From Nostocoides sp. Soil756 (GTDB lineage: Bacteria > Actinomycetota > Actinomycetes > Actinomycetales > Dermatophilaceae), in NCBI RefSeq assembly GCF_001428065.1, contig NZ_LMSE01000001.1, forward strand, positions 349,959-413,958: a DNA stretch of 64,000 bases, written 5' to 3'. Position 1 is the first letter of the stretch. Each line of letters begins with the position of its first letter. The notes beneath the pieces are model-generated. The model was not told where the DNA came from. It was given only the letters and a program-made list of their open reading frames with translations, and did not search any database. Made by a program: the position numbers and the translations under genes. Of this stretch, positions 58,225-64,000 are shown one piece after another.

Positions 58225-58300
58225 GCAGGGAGTATGCCGTGGACGGCCCCCGGCGAGAACGGGTCTCGACCAACGCGCCGCGCTCGGTCACACTGTCGCC

Positions 58301-58777
58301 ATGGCCAAGCCCTACAGCGTGAGCCGCGAGACCATCGTCGCGGCCCCTCCGGAGCGCGTGCGCGCCCTCCTCACCGACTTCCGTTCGTGGTCGCGCTGGT
58401 CCCCCTGGGAGGACCTGGACCCGGCGATGGACCGTACCTACTCGGGGGCTGACCGGGGGGTCGGCGCGCACTACGCCTGGGACGGCGACAAGAAGGCCGG
58501 GCGCGGCACCATGGAGATCACCGGCGACGAGCCGGAGCGCGTCGAGGTCGCTCTCGCGTTCGAGAAGCCGTTCCCGTCCCGCTCGCGGGTCGAGTTCGTG
58601 CTCACGCCGCAGGAGGACGAGACCCACGTCGAGTGGGTGATGCGCGGCGAGCTGACGCCGATGATGCGGGTCTTCTCGGTGGTCAAGCCGATGGAGGAGC
58701 TCGTGGGCCCGGACATGGAGAAGGGGCTGGTCCGGCTGCGGGACGCGGCGCAGGAGGACGCGGCCGGCGCGGTCTGA
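58301..58777 (+). CDS. SRPBCC-family protein
   Basis: A 158-residue START/polyketide-cyclase-like protein: SRETIVAAPPERVRALLTDFRSWSRWSPWEDLDP at the start and GPDMEKGLVRLRDAAQ at the end. It binds a hydrophobic ligand in related proteins; no specific role known. Confidence 0.83.
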   Translation: MAKPYSVSRETIVAAPPERVRALLTDFRSWSRWSPWEDLDPAMDRTYSGADRGVGAHYAWDGDKKAGRGTMEITGDEPERVEVALAFEKPFPSRSRVEFVLTPQEDETHVEWVMRGELTPMMRVFSVVKPMEELVGPDMEKGLVRLRDAAQEDAAGAV

Positions 58778-58897
58778 GACGGGCGGAGGCGTGCTGTCCG
58801 TGCTCGAGTGTCCGGGTTCGGCTGCGGCACAGGGCCCCCGTCCTTGCGGCGGGGTGCCGGGAGCCGCCCGCATCCGCGGCAGGTAGGGTCGCGAGCC

Positions 58898-60178
58898 ATG
58901 GTGGGGAACCGGCTGTCGCACACCGAGGAGACGGCTCACGTGGGCCGCCTGGGTGTCCACTCCGAGGTGGGGCGGCTCCGCGAGGTGCTCGTCTGCCGCC
59001 CGGGTCTGGCCCACCGCCGGCTGACCCCCTCCACGTCGGCCGACCTGCTCTTCGACGACGTCATGTGGGTCGAGCAGGCGCAGCGCGACCACGCCGACTT
59101 CGTCGACCAGCTCCGGGCCCGCGGGGTCGAGGTGGTGGAGCTGCACGACCTGCTCGCCGACACCCTCGCCGTGCCGGGCGCGCGCGACTGGCTGCTCGAC
59201 CGCACCATCGTGCCCAACCTCGTGGGGCTGGGGCTCGTCGAGGGCACCCGTGCCTTCCTCGAGACCCTCGGTGCGCCCCGGCTGGCGGAGTTCCTCATCG
59301 GGGGTCTGGCCATCGCCGACCTGCCCGAGGAGTTCCAGTCGCCGTGGTCGATGCTCGCGCGCGAGCAGGCCGGCGCCCGCGAGTACCTGCTGCCGCCGCT
59401 GCCCAACACCCTCTTCACGCGCGACACGACGTCGTGGATCTACGGCGGGGTTACGCTGAACCCGCTGCACTGGGCGGCCCGCGAGCACGAGACCTTGCTC
59501 TACAAGGCCCTCTACGCGTTCCACCCCCGCTACCGCGGCGCCCGCATCTGGTGGGGCGACCCCGAGGCCGAGTGGGGCGAGGCGACGCTCGAGGGTGGCG
59601 ACGTGATGCCGGTGGGCAACGGCGTGGTCCTCATGGGGATGAGCGAGCGGAGCTCACGTCAGGGCATCACCCAGGCCGCCGCTGCTCTGTTCGCGGAGGG
59701 GGCCGCCGAGAAGGTGGTCGTGGCCGGGATGCCGAGCCTGCGGGCCGCGATGCACCTCGACACGGTCTTCACCTTCGCCGACCGCGACGTCGTGACGCTC
59801 TACCCGCGCATCGTGGATGCGGTGCACACCTTCGTGCTGCACCCGTCCGACACGGCTGCGGGCCTGGAGATCGAGGACCGCGGCGCCGGGACGTTCACGC
59901 GCGTGGTCGCCGAGGCGCTCGGGCTGGAAGGCCTGCGGGTCATCGAGACCGGCGGCGACGTCTACGCCTCCGAGCGCCAGCAGTGGGACAGCGGCAACAA
60001 CGCGGTGGCCGTCGAGCCGGGTGTGGTCTTCACCTACGACCGCAACACCACGACCAACGCGCTGCTGCGCGCGGCCGGCATCGAGGTCCTCGAGATCGCC
60101 GGCTCCGAGCTGGGCCGGGGACGCGGCGGTGGTCACTGCATGACCTGCCCGCTGGTGCGCGACCCGGTCGGCTACTGA
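58898..60178 (+). CDS. arcA: Arginine deiminase ArcA
   Basis: A 426-residue enzyme that converts arginine to citrulline and ammonia. [24 protein letters not shown] and the C-terminal [11 protein letters not shown] with Cys414 as nucleophile are standard ArcA sites. No arcB, arcC or arcD is adjacent, so it stands apart from a classic ADI operon. It overlaps the convergent gene by 7 bp. Confidence 0.92.
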   Translation: MVGNRLSHTEETAHVGRLGVHSEVGRLREVLVCRPGLAHRRLTPSTSADLLFDDVMWVEQAQRDHADFVDQLRARGVEVVELHDLLADTLAVPGARDWLLDRTIVPNLVGLGLVEGTRAFLETLGAPRLAEFLIGGLAIADLPEEFQSPWSMLAREQAGAREYLLPPLPNTLFTRDTTSWIYGGVTLNPLHWAAREHETLLYKALYAFHPRYRGARIWWGDPEAEWGEATLEGGDVMPVGNGVVLMGMSERSSRQGITQAAAALFAEGAAEKVVVAGMPSLRAAMHLDTVFTFADRDVVTLYPRIVDAVHTFVLHPSDTAAGLEIEDRGAGTFTRVVAEALGLEGLRVIETGGDVYASERQQWDSGNNAVAVEPGVVFTYDRNTTTNALLRAAGIEVLEIAGSELGRGRGGGHCMTCPLVRDPVGY

Positions 60179-60840
60179 CCGGCGGTCGGCGCCAGCGCGT
60201 CGAGCTCCTCGGCGATCGGGGTGGAACCGCTGTTGAACTCGATGACGTGCCCGGCGGTGGCCGGCCGGTCGAGGACGTCGGCGACCACGTGGGCCACGTC
60301 GGCGCGCGCGACCGAGCTCTTGTCGGCCCCGGTGCGCGGGGTCTCGATGCTGCCCGTGGGCGCGTCGTCGGTGAGGGCGCTGGGGCGGACCAGGGTCCAG
60401 CCGAGGGCCGACTCCTGGAGCCGCTGGTCGGCCGCGGACTTGGCCTCGGCGTACGCGAAGAACGGGTCGCCCTGCGGCACACCGTGGTCGGGCCCGGCGC
60501 CGAAGTACGACACCATCACGTACCGCTGCACTCCGGCCGCCTCGGCGGCATCGATGGAACGGATCGCGGCGTCGCGGTCGACGGCGTAGGTGCGCTCCGG
60601 GCTGCCGCCCCCCGCGCCGGCCGACCACACCACGGCGTCGTAACCGCGCACGAGGTCGGTGAGCCCAGCGGGGTCGAGCGCTTCCACGTCGGCGACGAGC
60701 GGTGTGGCACCGTCGCGCTCGACGTCGGCCGCATGCTCGGGGTTGCGGATGACGGCGGTCACCGCGTGCGAGCGCTGGGCGAGCAGGGGATGCAGGAGTC
60801 GGGCCACCTTGCCGTGGCCGCCGATCACGAGAACGTTCAT
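60172..60840 (-). CDS. NAD(P)-binding, NmrA/SDR-like protein
   Basis: A 222-residue atypical [25 protein letters not shown] is the NAD-binding start, and the AYAEAK segment holds the Tyr/Lys pair. Similar to YtfG/NmrA-type proteins and to plant-type epimerase-like reductases. Substrate not predicted. Convergent with arcA with a 7-bp overlap. Confidence 0.75.
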   Translation of the reverse strand: MNVLVIGGHGKVARLLHPLLAQRSHAVTAVIRNPEHAADVERDGATPLVADVEALDPAGLTDLVRGYDAVVWSAGAGGGSPERTYAVDRDAAIRSIDAAEAAGVQRYVMVSYFGAGPDHGVPQGDPFFAYAEAKSAADQRLQESALGWTLVRPSALTDDAPTGSIETPRTGADKSSVARADVAHVVADVLDRPATAGHVIEFNSGSTPIAEELDALAPTAGQ

Positions 60841-60900
60841 GTCAGGGCCAACCCCATGGCCGCGGTCGCTGTTCCGTCGCCGGGCGTCGGGTGGCGGCGC

Positions 60901-61311
60901 TCACAGGGCCAGCAGCGCGGCCACCAGCCCGACGACCGCCAGTGCCGCCCTCGCCCGGTCGACCCCGAGCAGCCGGCGGAGCAGCGCGGGCTCGGCACCC
61001 CGACGCCCGAGGGCACCGTGCAGCGGTGCGGCCAGCGCGGCGGTGACGACGAGCACCGCGGCCTGCGCAGCCAGGGCGGTCAGCGTCGCGGGGCCGAGCG
61101 GTGCTGCCACGAGGACCCATCCGCCCACCAGGAGGACGCCGAGGTAGACGAGGCCGACGAGCGGGACGATGCGGCGGGAGTGGGCGTCGTGGGCGGCGGC
61201 AAACCGGTCGGCGGGGACGGCGGCGAGGGCCGGGTAGGTGAGGACCGTCACGGTGAGCTGGAACCCGGCGTGCGCGGCCGCCACCACCGTCAGTGCGGCC
61301 AAAGGACTCAT
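60901..61311 (-). CDS. Small membrane protein (four hydrophobic segments)
   Basis: A 136-residue protein with about four hydrophobic segments and the sequence AGFQLTVTVLTYPALAAVPADRFAAAHDAHSRRIVPLVGLVYLG, similar to small DUF1772-like membrane proteins. The ATG overlaps the stop of the upstream DUF2071 gene (ATGA), so the two are coupled. Function unknown. Confidence 0.7.
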   Translation of the reverse strand: MSPLAALTVVAAAHAGFQLTVTVLTYPALAAVPADRFAAAHDAHSRRIVPLVGLVYLGVLLVGGWVLVAAPLGPATLTALAAQAAVLVVTAALAAPLHGALGRRGAEPALLRRLLGVDRARAALAVVGLVAALLAL

Positions 61312-62054
61312 CGGGCTCGTGGGGGACGGGGGAGCGGGCGCGGCATCCCGAACTCGGTCGTGGTCCCGTGGGAGTGCAGCACGCTGGCCGGTGGCGTCGC
61401 CGCCAGCCCGGGGAAGCCGGCCGCCGCGACCAGCTCGTCCTCGAGGGTGACCAGGGTGGCGTGGCGCAACGGCCAGGGCTCGTGGGTGTTGGGGATCCAC
61501 CAGGTACGCCCGGCGATCCGGGTGTGCAGGCCGAAGCGGGCGGTGACGAAGTCCGCCAGCGGCGTCGGCCGGGCCACCGGGTCGCCGACCTCGACGACCA
61601 TCCGGCTGCGGGCGCCCCGCGGGGCCGGCCAGCGCCGGGTCGAGTCGTAGTGCCACCGGTCGCCCCGCTGTGACGCGCGCATCCGGGCCCAGGTGTAGGG
61701 AGTGCCGACGAGGGCGCGGGCGGCCAGGACCACGGGGAGCCGGGTGGCCTCGAGGGAGGCGAAGACCACGCCGTGCCGGCCCTGGTCGTCGACGGAGTAG
61801 AGGCGCACGTTGGTCTCGAGGAAGGTGCCCAGCCACGGGACGGCCGGGCCGCGGCCGAGGCCCGCCCCCACCATCCGGAAGGGGATGAGGCCGACGTAGG
61901 TGGCGCCGTCGAGGACGTCGGGGCGGGCTCCGGCCGGCAGCAGGGGGGCGACGAGAGCCGGGTCGACGGCCCAGTGCACGAAGGTGATGTCGAGCCACTG
62001 CTGGTTCATCGAGCGGGCACCGACCAGCGGTGGGGGGAGAGGGTCGAAGGGCAC
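61308..62054 (-). CDS. DUF2071/YqjF-family protein
   Basis: A 248-residue protein. WLDITFVHWAVDPALVAPLLPAG, VGLIPFRMVGAG and FLETNVRLYSVDDQGRHGVVFASLEATRL are typical of the YqjF-like DUF2071 family. Function unknown. Coupled to the downstream small membrane protein gene. Confidence 0.82.
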   Translation of the reverse strand: MPFDPLPPPLVGARSMNQQWLDITFVHWAVDPALVAPLLPAGARPDVLDGATYVGLIPFRMVGAGLGRGPAVPWLGTFLETNVRLYSVDDQGRHGVVFASLEATRLPVVLAARALVGTPYTWARMRASQRGDRWHYDSTRRWPAPRGARSRMVVEVGDPVARPTPLADFVTARFGLHTRIAGRTWWIPNTHEPWPLRHATLVTLEDELVAAAGFPGLAATPPASVLHSHGTTTEFGMPRPLPRPPRAR

Positions 62055-62147
62055 CGGTCGAGTCTGTCCAGCCGGCGTCGGGCTCCGCGCGGCGGGGTGA
62101 CCACCCTCACGCGGACCTGTCGAACCTCCACCGCCCAGGGCGACGGG

Positions 62148-63791
62148 TCAGCGCGAGGCCGAACGGCGCTCGGCGTCCTTTCCGGCGCGGTAGTCGGCCA
62201 GCCGACGCTCGGCCTCGTCGCCGAAGAGGATGCGGGCCACCTCGTTCAGGCCCTCGGAGCCCTCGATCTCGTCGTCGGGGACGACGAGATCGATCTTGGA
62301 GCGGCGCCGCATGAAATCGTCGAGGGTCACGACCATCTCGGCCTCGGCCGCGGTGTACAGCTCGGCGCGCAGGTAGTCGGCCGAGCCCATGACGTCCTCG
62401 CCCATCGCCGGGTCGGCGCGGATGGCCTCCAGCAGGTCGAAGGCGCGCCGGCCGTAGCGCCGCCACAGGCGGTCGGTGAGCGGCTCGGTGTCGGGCTTGG
62501 TGCGCAGCGCGTCGAGACGCATCAGGCGGGCCTGACGGTAGAACTCGGCGCGGGTCTGGGCGGCGGGCTCGCCGTACCAGGTGCCGTGGTCCTTCTCGAG
62601 CGGGATGCCGAGGGCCGCGACCTCGTGGCAGACCTCCTCGCCGACGTTGAGGCAGTCGGTGAGCTTGCCGCCGAGGACGGACACGACGGCCTCGTGGTCG
62701 TCGCGCTCGATCTCGTGCTTGCGCGACAGGGAGGTCCAGTCGGCCTCGTTCTGGTCACCGGTTCCCCGGGTGACGACGAGGGGGCGGACCCCACAGCGCT
62801 CGGCGATGATGTCGTCGGTGGTGAGCGGGCGGGGCAGGTCGAGGCGTGCGTTGATCTGCTCGAGCAGGAACTCGCGGTCCTCGTCGGTGACCTCGGTGTA
62901 GGGCGATTCGACGCGGGTGTCGGTGGTGCCGATGACCGAGCGCCGCCCCATCGGGATGACGTAGAAGAGGCGGCCGGTGTCGTCGAAGAACGCCAGCACG
63001 CGGTCGTGGCGGGTGGTGGTGAGCCGCGGGACGACGAGGTGGATGCCCTTGGAGTAGACGATGCGGTGCTCGGTGGCGACGCCCCAGGCCTCGTTGAGCC
63101 CGTCGGCGAAGGGGCCGGCGGCGTTGACGAGCACTCGGGCGCTGGTCGTGATCTCGGCGCCGGAGTCGGTGTCGCGCAACGTGACGACCCAGCGGTCACC
63201 GACCCGCCGCGCGGAGACGACCTCGACGTAGTTGGCGACGGCCGCGCCGGCCTCGAGGGCCGAACGCACGAAGGAGAACACGAAGCGGGAGTCGTTGTCG
63301 ACGAGGTAGGCGTCCTGGTACTGGATGGCGCCGCGCACGTCGCGGGTGTCGATCGCCGGCTCCTCGTCCTTGACGGCCTCGGCGTCGAAGAGGCGGGGCC
63401 GCTTGGTGCCGAACAGCCCGATGCCCCAGTAGGCGGTGGCGCCGAGCCCGGCGAACCAGGGGGCGTACGGGGCGTCCTTCGAGAGCGCGGCCAGGAAGCC
63501 GATCTCCTTGATGTTGTCGGGGTAGGCCTTCATGAGGCGGTTGCGCGAGCGGCACAGGCCGAAGACGAGGGGGAGCTCGTAGTTCTCGAGGTACTTGAAG
63601 CCCCCCCAGACCAGGTTGGAGGACTCCTGGCTCGTGAAAGCGCCGAAGTCGCCGCGGTCGACCAGCGCCACGGAGGCCCCCCGGCCCGCCAGGGCGGCCG
63701 CCGACACGGCCCCGTTGATGCCGGCCCCCACGACGAGAACGTCGAAGAAGCCTCCGTCGATTCGCTCGATGTTCGCCGACCTCAGGCTCAT
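62148..63791 (-). CDS. glpD: Glycerol-3-phosphate dehydrogenase/oxidase (GlpD family)
   Basis: A 547-residue FAD-dependent dehydrogenase. FAD motif VVGAGINGAVSAAALAGRG, substrate-site segments SQESSNLVWGGFKYLENYEL and GKLTD, and a C-terminal helical domain. It oxidises glycerol-3-phosphate to DHAP, feeding electrons to quinones. It lies alone; no glpF or glpK is in view. The ATG starts the family N-terminus. Confidence 0.85.
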   Translation of the reverse strand: MSLRSANIERIDGGFFDVLVVGAGINGAVSAAALAGRGASVALVDRGDFGAFTSQESSNLVWGGFKYLENYELPLVFGLCRSRNRLMKAYPDNIKEIGFLAALSKDAPYAPWFAGLGATAYWGIGLFGTKRPRLFDAEAVKDEEPAIDTRDVRGAIQYQDAYLVDNDSRFVFSFVRSALEAGAAVANYVEVVSARRVGDRWVVTLRDTDSGAEITTSARVLVNAAGPFADGLNEAWGVATEHRIVYSKGIHLVVPRLTTTRHDRVLAFFDDTGRLFYVIPMGRRSVIGTTDTRVESPYTEVTDEDREFLLEQINARLDLPRPLTTDDIIAERCGVRPLVVTRGTGDQNEADWTSLSRKHEIERDDHEAVVSVLGGKLTDCLNVGEEVCHEVAALGIPLEKDHGTWYGEPAAQTRAEFYRQARLMRLDALRTKPDTEPLTDRLWRRYGRRAFDLLEAIRADPAMGEDVMGSADYLRAELYTAAEAEMVVTLDDFMRRRSKIDLVVPDDEIEGSEGLNEVARILFGDEAERRLADYRAGKDAERRSASR

Positions 63792-63924
63792 GGGTCCAGC
63801 CTAAGCCGCTGTCGCGCGGGGTGGTGCACGTGGACGGGGACGAAGGCCGTCGAGCGTGAGGGTGGCCGGGCACCGGGCGACTCGTGCGGGCGCCGCGTGC
63901 ACTCAGCCGACGCCGCGGCTGGGC

Positions 63925-64000
63925 TCAGAACGGCGGGTGGTCCTCGGGTGGTGGTAGCGCGGGTGGTCTCGGTGGCTGGGTGGGGGTGTAGGTGAGGTGG
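63925..64000 (-). CDS. Probable DUF222/HNH endonuclease, C-terminal fragment
   Basis: The last 24 codons of a minus-strand gene reach the right edge and end in a stop at 63925-63927. The translated tail (TYTPTQPPRPPALPPPEDHPPF) matches the proline-rich end of actinobacterial DUF222/13E12 HNH endonucleases, which often close in DDPPPF-like motifs. Only this tail is in view, so the call is tentative. Confidence 0.5.
   Translation of the reverse strand, partial: HLTYTPTQPPRPPALPPPEDHPPF

Overview
The window is high-GC DNA with strong G/C preference at third codon positions, many GTG starts and 1-8 bp gene overlaps. It suggests an actinobacterium, probably an Intrasporangiaceae-like member of the Micrococcales; that placement is an inference from gene content (Cgl0159-like aldolases beside iolC, a DUF222/HNH-type protein tail, a DesA3-like desaturase with its flavin reductase). 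I see no rRNA, tRNA, CRISPR array or transposase.

Region 1 (1-22775) is a large inositol-catabolism locus. A GntR-type regulator enters from the left edge and diverges from an operon encoding the kinase IolC, a Cgl0159-like (beta/alpha)8 aldolase, a CUT2-type sugar ABC importer (lipoprotein, permease, single-domain ATPase) and inositol dehydrogenase IolG. Next come iolA (malonate/methylmalonate semialdehyde dehydrogenase), a transaldolase-family gene, a TIM-barrel isomerase, and a tightly overlapping operon iolE - second iolC - second Cgl0159-like aldolase - iolB - second Gfo/Idh/MocA dehydrogenase - iolD - lacI. Two more Gfo/Idh/MocA dehydrogenases and a divergent pair (PhyH-type dioxygenase and a LacI regulator) complete it. 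Together they encode every step from inositol through 2-keto-inositol, the trione/dione, 5-deoxyglucuronate, 2-deoxy-5-ketogluconate and its 6-phosphate to malonate semialdehyde plus DHAP and then acetyl-CoA. The aldolase step is presumably carried by the Cgl0159-like proteins. A short operator, TGTCCTNACA or close variants, lies in front of most transcription units here and is probably the binding site of the GntR regulator.

Region 2 (22777-27942) holds a ferredoxin-reductase-like flavoprotein, a TauE/SafE permease, and then an island: a 5'-truncated Rhs core with a lower-GC C-terminal tip and an overlapping small membrane protein, read as an orphan polymorphic toxin/immunity pair. The island ends inside a truncated CAP-domain gene.

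Region 3 (28042-40926) contains an acyl desaturase with its flavodoxin/ferredoxin reductase under a palindromic operator. It also holds a BMP-type nucleoside ABC importer and a coupled set of minus-strand genes that look like nucleoside/purine salvage (methylthioadenosine-phosphorylase-like protein, amidohydrolase/deaminase, DUF985 cupin, SDR), followed by a gamma-glutamyltransferase-like gene.

Region 4 (41004-64000) is mostly chromosomal housekeeping and miscellaneous metabolism: a MATE exporter, acetyl-CoA hydrolase/transferase, DUF2277, replicative helicase dnaB preceded by DnaA-box-like sites, a MerR regulator diverging from a SulP transporter over a perfect palindrome, a beta-propeller lipoprotein, a RelA/SpoT-domain protein, an EstB-like serine hydrolase, a class V aminotransferase, an aldo/keto reductase, a methyltransferase, an SDR with a divergent MmyB-type regulator, a secreted lytic-transglycosylase-like protein, a Pr6Pr membrane protein, an SRPBCC protein, arginine deiminase, an NmrA-like protein, a small membrane protein, a DUF2071 protein, a GlpD-type dehydrogenase and the tail of a probable HNH endonuclease at the right edge.
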